Assembly: GCF_001443605.1 (NCBI RefSeq)
Contig: NZ_CP013118.1
Coordinates: forward strand, 752,225 to 816,224
Length of the DNA: 64,000 nt
Reading direction: 5' to 3'
Source: Salinivirga cyanobacteriivorans
GTDB taxonomy: Bacteria > Bacteroidota > Bacteroidia > Bacteroidales > Salinivirgaceae
In this document: positions 7,833 through 17,558 of the stretch, in pieces
Layout: each line of letters starts with the position of its first letter
Numbering within the stretch: the first letter of the stretch is position 1
Program-made: the position numbers and the translations under genes
The notes under the pieces: model-generated
Databases searched by the model: none
Told to the model about the DNA's origin: nothing
Seen by the model: only the letters and a program-made list of their open reading frames with translations

Positions 7833-10800
7833 ATGAAAAAAACATCTTCACTATTTATTTTAGTATTTGCCGTTTGCTTCAGTGCTATAGCCCAACCCAC
7901 CACATTCAATTACCAGGCAGTGGTGCGGAATACAGACGGCAGTCTTTTAATAAATCAGGAAATTCAACTACGAATTAAACTTGTGGATGATGCACAGATC
8001 AATTATTATGTTGAAATTCATAATATCCAGACCAATACATTTGGTCAGGTCAGCGTAGAAATTGGAGGCGGAACGCCAATAGAAGGTAACTTCTCCTCTA
8101 TTCCGTGGAGTACACATCAACTATTTCTTAAAACATCTATTTCCATGGATCAGGGAGCAACTTACACTGAACTCGGACAAACACCATTACTCAGTGTACC
8201 CTATGCCTTGTTTGCTGCTTCAGGAAACCAGGGACCTCCGGGAAACGGAATTGATCATGTGGAATCAATTGGTGATACAGCATTCATCTTACATTTTACC
8301 GATGGCTCTTCTTACACTACCCCTACTCTTGCAGGAAATGAAGGAACGGGTATTGACTATGTAGAAAATTACAACGATACAGCACTCATTTTCCATTTTA
8401 CCGATGGTTCAAGTTTTACCACTAATTCCTTAATCGGACCGCAGGGACAAGATGGTACCGGAATAAGCTCAACTGTAGACAACGGAGATGGTACAATTAC
8501 ATTCTTCTATTCGGATGGTTCTTCATTTACCACTTCCGATATGTCGAGTGCTATTGCGCCAGGCGAAAACATGCAAACACTCCGGCACGATGGCACTACA
8601 TGGGTAGCCACCGATGCATTGAAAACCAACGGAGAAAATGTGGCCATTGGCACCAACCCTGCTATATCGAGGTTACTTGTGCATGGCGATACCAACGCCA
8701 GTGAGGATGATCCCATTTTCGAAGTCAAAAACAAGAACGGTAATGTGGTATTTGCCGTTTACCAAACCGGTGTGGAAGTAAATGTAGATGAAACTGCCGG
8801 CAGCAAAAGTCTTAAAGGTGGTTTCGCAGTGGGCGGCCTCACAGGCGGAAAAGACAGCATTGTACAATACTTCAAAGTAACGCCTGACAGCGTGCGGGTT
8901 TACCTCCGAGAAGATACTACAAAAGCACAAAAAGGTGGTTTTGCTGTAGGCGGACTCACATGGGGTAAAAATAAAACTATTGGTAACGAATACCTTCATG
9001 TATCGCAAGATAGCGTGCGCATTTACATTGACGAATCAGGTACAAAGGCACAGAAGGGTGGTTTTGCCGTGGGCGGACTTACATGGGGTAAGAACAAAAC
9101 CCCCGGTAACGAATATCTTCGCGTATCACCAGACAGTGTCCGTATTTACATTGACAAATCAGACGGAAAAGCACAAAAAGGTGGTTTTGCTGTGGGTGGG
9201 CTTACATGGGGGAAAAAGGAAAATATGAGCAACGAATATCTTCGTGTATCACCAGATAGTGTGCGAATATATATTGACGATTCAGAAACCAAAGCACAAA
9301 AAGGCGGTTTTGCTGTGGGTGGGCTCACCTGGGGTAAAACAGGACAAAAATCCTACCTAAACGTAGAAGTAGATACCGCGCAAACGATTCTTCCGGCCGT
9401 AAACCGTATTCTGTGGTACCCCACAAAGAATGCATTTCTCACGGGCAATGTGCTTATTGAAGACCCGGATAGCGTAGGTACAAATTCAATGGCCACCGGA
9501 TTTGAATCCAAAGCCATTGGGAAATATTCACAGGCTATGGGTTACAAAACCATTGCACGAGGAGATTATTCAACAGCCATTGGAGATTCTGCCATTGCAA
9601 CAGGTGCGAGTTCATTATCATTTGGTGATGGTGTTATAACGACTGGCGACAATAGTTTCGCCTTGGGTTACAACAGCCAATCTGTCGGACAAAACTCCGT
9701 TGCAGCAGGAAATGCCTCCATAACTTATGGAGACAACAGTGTTGCCATGGGTTATTCTAACAGTTCAGCGGGCGCAGGTAGCGCAACGTTTGGTTTTGAC
9801 AACAGTGCCAATGGAGATTACGCCCTGGCAACAGGAAGAGCCTCCTCTGCCGGTGGAAATAATAGTGTAGCCATTGGATATAGTAACATATCTTCAGCAA
9901 CAGGAAGCACTTCTTTTGGTTATGACAATAATGCATACGGCGCTTATTCATTTGCTGCCGGAAGGCAATCTACAGCATCAGGTGATAACAGCGTAGCAAT
10001 AGGTTACAGCAACTATTCGTCTAAACCCGGTAGCGCTTCATTCGGTTTTAATAACGATGCAACAGGAAATTACGCGCTTGCTGCGGGATATTCAAATGTG
10101 TCATCGGGCACAGGAAGTGCGTCTTTCGGTTATGACAATAGCGTATCAGGAGCTTATTCTGTAGCAATTGGAAGACAAACAAGTGTTTCAGGGTATTATT
10201 CACTGGCAATAGGCTATTTATCCAGTTCGCAAGCCAATTATTCCTACACAATGGGACAAAACAATGAAGCCAGGCATGCCTATTCGTTTGCATTCGGGAA
10301 AGATTGTATCGCAAATGAAGAACTGGCATTTGCATTTGGTGCCAGTGCATCAAGTTCAGGAGAAGGAGCTTATGCATTTGGAGCTGGGGCAAATGCAGCC
10401 GGCAGCAAGTCTTATGCTTTTGGTGAAGCCTCGTATACCGGTGGATATGGATCATATGCTTTTGGAAGTAATGCCAAATCGTACGGTACATCGTCCTACG
10501 CAATAGGCAATGCGGCAAAAGCTTATGGAAACTACAACTTTGCAATCGGACATGATGTGTTAACCGGAAGCTCAGGCTGGCAATATGCTACAGTTCTGGG
10601 TAAATTTAACAGCACCTCTGTAACCAACCCGCTCCTCGTTGTAGGTAATGGAACAAGCAACACCGCCCGTTCCAATGCCCTGGTATTAAATACCAATGGA
10701 AACCTGGGTCTTGGTGTAACTAATCCAGCACAGAGGCTTGATATAAACGGAAATATCCGTTTAACAGGTGGCGACAGAACAATAGAAGTCATTAGTGGGT

Positions 10801-11768
10801 ATTTAGACATCAGGCCCCATGACAACTCCCATGGCATAGTTCTGAGAGATCACACAGGAATAACAACCATTTGGTCGGCCCTGAGAACAGTGCCTTCAAC
10901 AACAGACTTCCTCCACATCTCAATGAATTCCACAAACCTCAGTGAAGGATTGATAATCAGCGATAATGGGAATATTGGAATTGAAATATCTACGCCCGGT
11001 GAAAAATTGGATGTGGCCGGAGATATACGGGTACAGTTGGGAGGAGATGTCGTTTTTGGTGACAATAATACAAGACTATACGAATATAATGATGACCTGA
11101 ATATTACGGCTGACGACGATATTTTTATTCGACCTGATGATGATATTTATATTGCCTCGGGTGACAATACTTCGTATTGGGTGAGATTTGATAATGGAAA
11201 CAGACGTCTGGGAATTGGAACAACAAGCCCGGGTTACTATTTCCATGTACAAGAATATCAAAGTGATGGATATATCGCCCAATTCAGAAATACCAGCACA
11301 TATAAGCCCCATGGTATTGCTGTGGTAGTTGGAGACTATACTGATGCGGTGGCATTTGTGGGATGCAAAACAGGAACAGAACATCTGGGCGGACTCTACG
11401 CCAATACCTCAGGTGATTTATATTTATCAGGGGCCTCTGATGCCAGGGTAAAAAACAGTATTGAAGATACAAGAATTGAGGCTTTAGATATTATCAATAA
11501 ACTTAAGGTCAGGGATTATTTCTTTAACAAAAGACCAGCTGAAAAGAAAACAACAGGCTTCATAGCACAAGAAGTTATGGAAATTCTTCCTGACATGGTC
11601 ATCTATGATAATGAAAAAGACCTGTACCTGGTAGCTCGTGACTTCCTTGTCCCCTACATTACCAGAGCTGTCCAGGAACAACAGGAAGAAATTAAAAACC
11701 TGAAATCCGAGAACGAACAACTCAAGCAAAAAATTAATGAAATCATGGAAAAATTGCTGGAGTATTAG
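7833..11768 (+). CDS. Fibre gene 3: YadA-like trimeric fibre protein with S74 chaperone tail
   Basis: 1311 residues, the longest of the array. Signal peptide (1-20), FNYQAVVRD head, three tandem FTDGSS-type segments (about 138-245, where other members have one), five GGFAVGGL repeats (about 327-502, the last four with GGLTWGK), then about 25 units of a 14-residue YadA-head-type repeat (about 549-909, e.g. GDNSVAIGYSNYSS). Distal domains contain LGLGVTNPAQRLDINGN-type motifs common in fibre shafts, then an S74 domain from SDARVKNSI (about 1201) with GFIAQEVMEILPD, and a C-terminal coiled coil. The left-handed beta-roll repeat type is known from trimeric adhesins, so host-surface or cell-cell adhesion is plausible but inferred. 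No YadA membrane anchor is present. A 137-bp gap separates it from gene 2. Confidence 0.85.
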   Translation: MKKTSSLFILVFAVCFSAIAQPTTFNYQAVVRNTDGSLLINQEIQLRIKLVDDAQINYYVEIHNIQTNTFGQVSVEIGGGTPIEGNFSSIPWSTHQLFLKTSISMDQGATYTELGQTPLLSVPYALFAASGNQGPPGNGIDHVESIGDTAFILHFTDGSSYTTPTLAGNEGTGIDYVENYNDTALIFHFTDGSSFTTNSLIGPQGQDGTGISSTVDNGDGTITFFYSDGSSFTTSDMSSAIAPGENMQTLRHDGTTWVATDALKTNGENVAIGTNPAISRLLVHGDTNASEDDPIFEVKNKNGNVVFAVYQTGVEVNVDETAGSKSLKGGFAVGGLTGGKDSIVQYFKVTPDSVRVYLREDTTKAQKGGFAVGGLTWGKNKTIGNEYLHVSQDSVRIYIDESGTKAQKGGFAVGGLTWGKNKTPGNEYLRVSPDSVRIYIDKSDGKAQKGGFAVGGLTWGKKENMSNEYLRVSPDSVRIYIDDSETKAQKGGFAVGGLTWGKTGQKSYLNVEVDTAQTILPAVNRILWYPTKNAFLTGNVLIEDPDSVGTNSMATGFESKAIGKYSQAMGYKTIARGDYSTAIGDSAIATGASSLSFGDGVITTGDNSFALGYNSQSVGQNSVAAGNASITYGDNSVAMGYSNSSAGAGSATFGFDNSANGDYALATGRASSAGGNNSVAIGYSNISSATGSTSFGYDNNAYGAYSFAAGRQSTASGDNSVAIGYSNYSSKPGSASFGFNNDATGNYALAAGYSNVSSGTGSASFGYDNSVSGAYSVAIGRQTSVSGYYSLAIGYLSSSQANYSYTMGQNNEARHAYSFAFGKDCIANEELAFAFGASASSSGEGAYAFGAGANAAGSKSYAFGEASYTGGYGSYAFGSNAKSYGTSSYAIGNAAKAYGNYNFAIGHDVLTGSSGWQYATVLGKFNSTSVTNPLLVVGNGTSNTARSNALVLNTNGNLGLGVTNPAQRLDINGNIRLTGGDRTIEVISGYLDIRPHDNSHGIVLRDHTGITTIWSALRTVPSTTDFLHISMNSTNLSEGLIISDNGNIGIEISTPGEKLDVAGDIRVQLGGDVVFGDNNTRLYEYNDDLNITADDDIFIRPDDDIYIASGDNTSYWVRFDNGNRRLGIGTTSPGYYFHVQEYQSDGYIAQFRNTSTYKPHGIAVVVGDYTDAVAFVGCKTGTEHLGGLYANTSGDLYLSGASDARVKNSIEDTRIEALDIINKLKVRDYFFNKRPAEKKTTGFIAQEVMEILPDMVIYDNEKDLYLVARDFLVPYITRAVQEQQEEIKNLKSENEQLKQKINEIMEKLLEY
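8943..9155 (+). repeat. 213-bp block identical to 12751-12963 (fibre genes 3 and 4)
   Basis: Base-for-base identical by eye over two GGFAVGGLTWGK repeats. Similarity continues leftwards to about 8637 with scattered mismatches. Downstream of 9155 the two genes diverge and then carry unrelated shafts. Confidence 0.85.
9481..10560 (+). repeat. 14-residue (42-bp) YadA-head-like repeats of fibre gene 3
   Basis: Units follow SxAxGxxSxAxGxx, with NSVAIGYSN and SFAFG cores. This is the pattern of the left-handed beta-roll heads of YadA-type trimeric adhesins and differs from the 17-residue repeats of genes 1, 2, 4 and 5. Confidence 0.85.
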
Positions 11769-11844
11769 AGTCTATTCCAGTAAATATCAGTAGTAAATAT
11801 TCAAGATAAGCGACTGTGGAATGACAAAAATAAAAAATAAAATC

Positions 11845-14748
11845 ATGAAACGACATCTGATATTTTTACTCTTGTTTTGCATCGGAGCTTTTGAGCTCTT
11901 GGCCCAACCCACCACATTCAATTACCAGGCTGTGGTGCGCGATACAGACGGAAACCTCATTACAAACCAGCAGACTTTGTTGAGGCTTTCTATTACCGAT
12001 CCTGAGCAAAACATCTATTACGAAGAGGAACATCAGCCAACTACAACCGAATTTGGTCAAATTCAAATTGAAGTGGGCGGCGGAACACTAATCTCAGGTT
12101 CTTTTGTCGATATTCCATGGGGGGCGGCTCAGCTACTGCTAAACGTTGACATATCGATGGACGAAGGAACTACCTATACAAACCTGGGACAATCTCCATT
12201 ACTCGCCGTCCCCTATGCCTTTTATTCTGCTTCAGGTGAACCCGGCCCCGAAGGCCCTGCCGGCAACGGCATAGAAACAGTTGAAGATAATGGCAATGGC
12301 ACGCTCACCTTCCATTTTACCGATGGTTCCTCCTACACCACGCCCAACCTGGCCGGCCCTACCCTCGAGGACCAGCCCGGAAACCTCATCTACCACGACT
12401 CCACCGGATGGGTGGGCACAGATGCCATTAAAATTGCAGGCAGCAATGTGGCCATTGGCACCAACCCTGCTATATCGAGGTTACTTGTGCATGGCGATAC
12501 CAACGCCAGTGAGGATGATCCCATTTTCGAAGTCAAAAACAAGAACGGTAATGTGGTATTTGCCGTTTACCAAACCGGTGTAGAAGTAAATGTAGATGAA
12601 ACAGCCGGCAGCAAAGGCCTTAAAGGAGGTTTCGCAGTGGGCGGCCTCACAGGCGGAAAAGACAGCATTGTACAATACTTCAAAGTAACGCCTGACAGCG
12701 TGCGGGTTTACCTCCGAGAAGATACTACAAAAGCGCAAAAAGGTGGTTTTGCTGTAGGCGGACTCACATGGGGTAAAAATAAAACTATTGGTAACGAATA
12801 CCTTCATGTATCGCAAGATAGCGTGCGCATTTACATTGACGAATCAGGTACAAAGGCACAGAAGGGTGGTTTTGCCGTGGGCGGACTTACATGGGGTAAG
12901 AACAAAACCCCCGGTAACGAATATCTTCGCGTATCACCAGACAGTGTCCGTATTTACATTGACGAATCAGACGGGAAAGCACAAAAAGGTGGTTTTGCTG
13001 TGGGTGGATTAACATCCGGAAAAAGCAATCTCAATGACTTTTTGCGTGTTACAGGCGATAGCACACGTATTTTTGTAAAAGATTACAGCGCAGGCTTTGG
13101 TGTGCTGAATATTGACGGAGTTCAGTCAACCAGTTTTCTTGATCTCACAGAGTTTAATTACTTCATAGGCCATGAAAGTGGTGTAAATCTTACTACTGGA
13201 GCATACAATTCAACTGTAGGTTATTTATCCGGCAGGTCATTATCATCGGGTAGCTACAATGTTTTTATGGGATACGAATCCGGCAAATCAACTACTAATG
13301 GATCAAGTAATGTATTTTTAGGCTATCATGCAGGCCAGCAAAACACAAGCGGAAATAATAATTTGTATTTAGGATACCAGTCTGGTTATTACAATCAGAG
13401 TGGAAACTTCAATACCTATATGGGGTATCAAACTGGTTATTTCTCAGATTATGCGTCATCAGCTCCAAATTACAACACTTATATTGGTTTTCAGTCCGGA
13501 TATAATACCCGCTCAGGTAGCAACAATGCCTTTATAGGCTACAGAGCAGGGCGAACAACAACCACGGGAAGCAGCAATGTATTTATCGGGACAGATGCAG
13601 GTTATTCAAATACCACAGGGTTGCATAACGTGTACATCGGGCATAAAAGTGGATACACGGCAAGTACGCCCGGATACAACACATTCCTTGGCTACCAATC
13701 TGGCTATTCCAATACTACAGGCAGCTCAAATGTATTTCTTGGTATTAGTGCGGGTTCTGTCAATACAACCGGATACGGAAACACCTTTGTTGGCCCCGGA
13801 GCCGGAAACCACAATACGACCGGATTCAACAATGTATATATCGGAGTGAGCGCAGGAGAATACTGCACTACAGGAGATTTCAACATAGTAATTGGGCCAC
13901 AATGGGATACGCCTAACGAAAGACCCGGAAATAATAATATTTTTATCGGACCCAATGCAGGAAAAAATGAAACCGGATCCAACAAACTCTATATAGGATC
14001 AACACCCCTTATCTATGGCGATTTTGCCAACCAAAGAGTCGGTATAAACACAACAAATCCCGATGCACCATTAAAAGTAGAATCAACAACAGCAAATACG
14101 GGAACCATTCGTAGTGAATCAAAATACAATGGATCAAACCCGCATTATGGTGGAGCCTTTAATGCAAGCAGTGGAACACAAGGTATTGGATGTTATGCCG
14201 CAGGAAGTTTACGCGACTTTTTTGCCGGAGGTGCAGGTACAAATTACTACCCCTTTACTGGGGCTCACGAGGTTATTTTAGATGAAAACTTCCCAGAAAA
14301 CACAAAACCGGGGTTGATAGTGGTTTTGACCGGTCACGTTGAAAAGCGAATTACCGATGATGGTTCTGTCTCCCTTTCATCAACAATGCCTGAAGTCACA
14401 TTAAGCACAAAAGCCAATGACAAAGCCGTTTTGGGTGTTTTCTTATCTGAAGATGAACATACAAAAGATCACTGGCTCAAGAAAAACATTAGAGCCGGAA
14501 CAGTAAATGCCCTGGGAGAAGGCCGCGTATGGGTTTGCAATAGCAACGGAACTATCGAAGCAGGAGATTATATTACAACATCTAGGGTTCCCGGTTATGG
14601 ACAAAAACAGGACGACGACCTTCTGCACAACTACACTTTGGGTAAAGCAACTGAAACCATCAATTGGGAAAATGTAAAGAAAACCATCACAATTAAAGGG
14701 AAAACATATAAAGTTTTCCTGGTAGGGGTAGTATACACAAGTGGCTAA
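11845..14748 (+). CDS. Fibre gene 4: modular secreted protein with phage-like G2-type C-terminal domain
   Basis: 967 residues from the ATG at 11845; an in-frame ATG at 11821 would only add a charged octapeptide before the signal peptide MKRHLIFLLLFCIGAFELLA, so the later start is preferred. Shared head, HFTDGSSYTT segment, four GGFAVGGL repeats (12622-13025), 17-residue shaft (about 440-720), then a tail from about residue 785 containing GEGRVWVCNSNG, IEAGDYITTSRVPGYG and QDDDLLHNYTLGKA. The GDYITTSxxPGYGxxQDDDxxHNYT signature recurs in marine phage and large-virus structural proteins and resembles the Peptidase_G2 autoproteolytic chaperone domain (established for phage appendages; assignment here is mine). 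The 5' half is a patchwork of gene 2 and gene 3 DNA. It is 52-76 bp downstream of gene 3. Confidence 0.82.
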   Translation: MKRHLIFLLLFCIGAFELLAQPTTFNYQAVVRDTDGNLITNQQTLLRLSITDPEQNIYYEEEHQPTTTEFGQIQIEVGGGTLISGSFVDIPWGAAQLLLNVDISMDEGTTYTNLGQSPLLAVPYAFYSASGEPGPEGPAGNGIETVEDNGNGTLTFHFTDGSSYTTPNLAGPTLEDQPGNLIYHDSTGWVGTDAIKIAGSNVAIGTNPAISRLLVHGDTNASEDDPIFEVKNKNGNVVFAVYQTGVEVNVDETAGSKGLKGGFAVGGLTGGKDSIVQYFKVTPDSVRVYLREDTTKAQKGGFAVGGLTWGKNKTIGNEYLHVSQDSVRIYIDESGTKAQKGGFAVGGLTWGKNKTPGNEYLRVSPDSVRIYIDESDGKAQKGGFAVGGLTSGKSNLNDFLRVTGDSTRIFVKDYSAGFGVLNIDGVQSTSFLDLTEFNYFIGHESGVNLTTGAYNSTVGYLSGRSLSSGSYNVFMGYESGKSTTNGSSNVFLGYHAGQQNTSGNNNLYLGYQSGYYNQSGNFNTYMGYQTGYFSDYASSAPNYNTYIGFQSGYNTRSGSNNAFIGYRAGRTTTTGSSNVFIGTDAGYSNTTGLHNVYIGHKSGYTASTPGYNTFLGYQSGYSNTTGSSNVFLGISAGSVNTTGYGNTFVGPGAGNHNTTGFNNVYIGVSAGEYCTTGDFNIVIGPQWDTPNERPGNNNIFIGPNAGKNETGSNKLYIGSTPLIYGDFANQRVGINTTNPDAPLKVESTTANTGTIRSESKYNGSNPHYGGAFNASSGTQGIGCYAAGSLRDFFAGGAGTNYYPFTGAHEVILDENFPENTKPGLIVVLTGHVEKRITDDGSVSLSSTMPEVTLSTKANDKAVLGVFLSEDEHTKDHWLKKNIRAGTVNALGEGRVWVCNSNGTIEAGDYITTSRVPGYGQKQDDDLLHNYTLGKATETINWENVKKTITIKGKTYKVFLVGVVYTSG
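13150..14000 (+). repeat. 17-residue shaft repeats of fibre gene 4
   Basis: About sixteen units, the most regular in the array, e.g. GSSNVFIGTDAGYSNTT. One unit carries a short insertion (SDYASSAPNYN). The series ends with the same GSNKLYI cap seen in genes 1 and 2. Confidence 0.85.
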
Positions 14749-14830
14749 TATATAGAAAACAACAATAATATAAGCATGAATATAAATAGAAGAACTAATT
14801 TTAAATTATAAAACTTTAAACCATAGAACT

Positions 14831-17464
14831 ATGAAAAAACAGCTTTTATTATGTGTCTTTTTATTGGGGTATTTAAACCTATGGACACAACCCACCACGT
14901 TTAATTATCAGGCTGTGGTAAGAGATTTGGACGGAAACCTCATTACAAATCAGGAATTAATACTGAGGTTATCTATTAGCGATATTCAGGAAACAATTTA
15001 TTACCAGGAAGAACATCAGACCTCTACCAATGAATTTGGTCAGATTCAGGTTGAGGTAGGTGGCGGCACACCACTTTCCGGGGATTTTGCAACCACACCC
15101 TGGGGATTGGCCCAGCTTCTGCTCACTGTTGACATGTCGATGGATCAGGGCACAACCTATACGAACCTTGGGCAATCACCCCTGCTCGCAGTGCCTTATG
15201 CCTTTTATGCGGCCTCTGGAGAGCCCGGACCCGAAGGCCCTGCCGGAAATGGCATAGACACTGTGGAAGATAATGGCGACGGCACGCTTACCTTCCATTT
15301 TACCGACGGTTCAAGTTACACCACGCCCAACCTGGCCGGCCCCACACTTGAAGCTCAACCCGGCAACCTCATCTACCATGACTCTACAGGGTGGGTAGGC
15401 ACCGACGCCATTAAGATTGCAGGCAGCAATGTAGCTATCGGAACCAATCCAGCTATCTCAAGATTATTGGTGCATGGCGATATTAACGCTAATATCGACG
15501 ATCCTATTTTTGAAGTAAAAAATAAAGACGGCAATGTGGTATTTGCAGTTTACCAAAACGGTGTAGAAGTAAATGTGGATGAATCAGCCAAAGACAAAGC
15601 CCTTAAAGGAGGATTCGCTGTAGGTGGACTTACCTCAGGTAAAGACAGCATTGTACAGTACTTTAGAGTAACGCCCGACAGTGTGCGTGTATATCTGAAA
15701 GATGACACCACCAAAGCTCAAAAAGGTGGCTTTGCAGTAGGTGGGCTCACATCAGGAAAAGGCGCTTTGGAATACCTTAGGGTAACACGCGACAGCACCC
15801 GCGTTTATGTCGACAACGCAACAAAAGCTCAAAAAGGTGGCTTCGCTGTAGGTGGACTTACCTCAGGTAAAAGTGGCGATTATTACATGAACATTACAGA
15901 AGACAACTATTTTATAGGTCATCAAAGTGGTGGGCAATTGAATACCGGAACCTACAATTCCACATTAGGGTACCAATCAGGCTATTCTGTTTACAATGGA
16001 AATAGTAATTCATTTATTGGTTACCAGAGCGGTTATTCCACAACGAATGGTGAGGGTAACTTATTCCTTGGTTATCAATCAGGTTTTAATAATGTGGATG
16101 GATTCTACAATTCATTTTTAGGATATCAATCCGGATATAGTAACACAGTTGGCAGTGCCAATAGTTTCCTGGCAAGCTACAGTGGATACAGTAATACAAC
16201 CGGAAACCTGAACACTTTTGTGGGATACGAGTCAGGTTTTTCCAACACCACAGGTACAGCCAACACATTTATCGGGAGCTATGTAGGACGAAACAATACT
16301 GAGGGCAATTACAATGTTTACATAGGTGAGCGGGCAGGTTTTATGGGCATAAACCCCGACCTGAATGTTTTTATTGGCTACCGAAGCGGATATGAAGTAA
16401 ATACAGGATCTTCTAACGTTGCCATAGGTTACCTGAGTGGTTACAGTCTCAATGACGGCATTGATAATGTATTTATGGGTACCAATGCGGGGTACAACAT
16501 TGAAGATGGAGATAAAAACATTTGTCTGGGCTCCAATGCCGGAAATATGCTCTCTAACGGCAACAATAATGTGTTTATTGGAGATAGCACAGGCTATTCA
16601 GGTGGTTCTGTAGATGAAAGTGTTTTTATGGGTTCAGCAGCAGGTAAAAATGCCCTAAACAACACCGAAAATGTATTCATTGGATACCAGTGTGGATACC
16701 ACACTACAACTGGAGGTTATAATGTATATATCGGCAACAGAGCTGGGAGAGACAATAATGGAGGAAACAATGTTTTCATAGGTCGGGGAACCGGCAGGTA
16801 TGTAACCTCAGGAGTAAACAATGTTTATATGGGTATAGGTGCTGGTGGCGACAATGCTGAAGGAGACAATAACACCTACATTGGAACCCTGGCCGGAGGT
16901 AATGGAGTATCTGGAAGTAAAAACGTATATATTGGTAATTTTACCGGAGGTGGTGCCGTAGGCGACAGTAATGTGTTTATCGGCAATTTTGCAGGCTATT
17001 CAGAAAGTGGGTCGCAAAAACTATATATTGATAATACAAGTACATCGAGCCCGCTCATAAAAGGAGATTTTAATAGTAACTGCCTCCAGGTGAATGGGAA
17101 TTTCTATTATACAGGTTCATTTGGCGCTTGTTCAGATGCCAGATACAAAAAAAATATCCAACCCATTTCCAATGCTTTAAGCTACATCATGAAGCTACAG
17201 GGAATTAACTATTATTGGAGGCAAAATGAATTTCCAGATGTACCATTTAGCAACCAAAAACAAATAGGTTTAATTGCCCAGGATGTAGAAAAACTCATAC
17301 CTGAACTGGTTTCGGAAAACAACGACGGGTATAAAACCATTGATTATGCAAAACTTACACCTCTATTAATAGAGTCGATAAAGAGCCAGCAAGAATCTAT
17401 TGAAAAACAAAAACTTCTGATTAATGAACTCGTAAAAAGAATAGAAAAGCTTGAAAATAATTAA
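14831..17464 (+). CDS. Fibre gene 5: modular surface/secreted protein with S74 chaperone tail
   Basis: 877 residues. Signal peptide (MKKQLLLCVFLLGYLNLWT, cut before QPTTFNYQ), head, GEPGPEGPAG linker, HFTDGSSYTT segment, three GGFAVGGL repeats (15603-15875), 17-residue shaft (about 358-735), and a compact S74 domain from SDARYKKNI (about 768) with QIGLIAQDVEKLIPELV, ending in a coiled coil. Unlike gene 1 there is almost no spacer between shaft and chaperone. Head-to-repeat DNA around 15380-15480 closely matches gene 1 (about 2215-2325). It probably shares a transcript with the gene at 17559, which follows after 94 bp. Function of the mature fibre is unknown. Confidence 0.85.
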   Translation: MKKQLLLCVFLLGYLNLWTQPTTFNYQAVVRDLDGNLITNQELILRLSISDIQETIYYQEEHQTSTNEFGQIQVEVGGGTPLSGDFATTPWGLAQLLLTVDMSMDQGTTYTNLGQSPLLAVPYAFYAASGEPGPEGPAGNGIDTVEDNGDGTLTFHFTDGSSYTTPNLAGPTLEAQPGNLIYHDSTGWVGTDAIKIAGSNVAIGTNPAISRLLVHGDINANIDDPIFEVKNKDGNVVFAVYQNGVEVNVDESAKDKALKGGFAVGGLTSGKDSIVQYFRVTPDSVRVYLKDDTTKAQKGGFAVGGLTSGKGALEYLRVTRDSTRVYVDNATKAQKGGFAVGGLTSGKSGDYYMNITEDNYFIGHQSGGQLNTGTYNSTLGYQSGYSVYNGNSNSFIGYQSGYSTTNGEGNLFLGYQSGFNNVDGFYNSFLGYQSGYSNTVGSANSFLASYSGYSNTTGNLNTFVGYESGFSNTTGTANTFIGSYVGRNNTEGNYNVYIGERAGFMGINPDLNVFIGYRSGYEVNTGSSNVAIGYLSGYSLNDGIDNVFMGTNAGYNIEDGDKNICLGSNAGNMLSNGNNNVFIGDSTGYSGGSVDESVFMGSAAGKNALNNTENVFIGYQCGYHTTTGGYNVYIGNRAGRDNNGGNNVFIGRGTGRYVTSGVNNVYMGIGAGGDNAEGDNNTYIGTLAGGNGVSGSKNVYIGNFTGGGAVGDSNVFIGNFAGYSESGSQKLYIDNTSTSSPLIKGDFNSNCLQVNGNFYYTGSFGACSDARYKKNIQPISNALSYIMKLQGINYYWRQNEFPDVPFSNQKQIGLIAQDVEKLIPELVSENNDGYKTIDYAKLTPLLIESIKSQQESIEKQKLLINELVKRIEKLENN
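15905..17040 (+). repeat. 17-residue shaft repeats of fibre gene 5
   Basis: About 22 units of GxxNxFIGYxSGYxNTTG form, e.g. GTANTFIGSYVGRNNTE, capped by GSQKLYIDN just before the S74 domain. Confidence 0.85.
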
Positions 17465-17558
17465 TAATCCACCCGGCTCACAGTTTTGTTTTTCAGCAAA
17501 TAAAGGACTGAATTGCAGGAAAAACAGGTGGCCGGGAAACCCTAATAAACAACAAACT

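Noticed and set aside
10048-10545. 165-residue minus-strand open frame
   Set aside because: Antisense to the YadA-like repeats of fibre gene 3; the His/Leu/Cys-rich translation is typical of a frame shadow.
17451-17558. N-terminal extension of the T9SS-sorted protein
   Set aside because: It overlaps the end of fibre gene 5 and would bury the signal peptide behind 36 polar residues.
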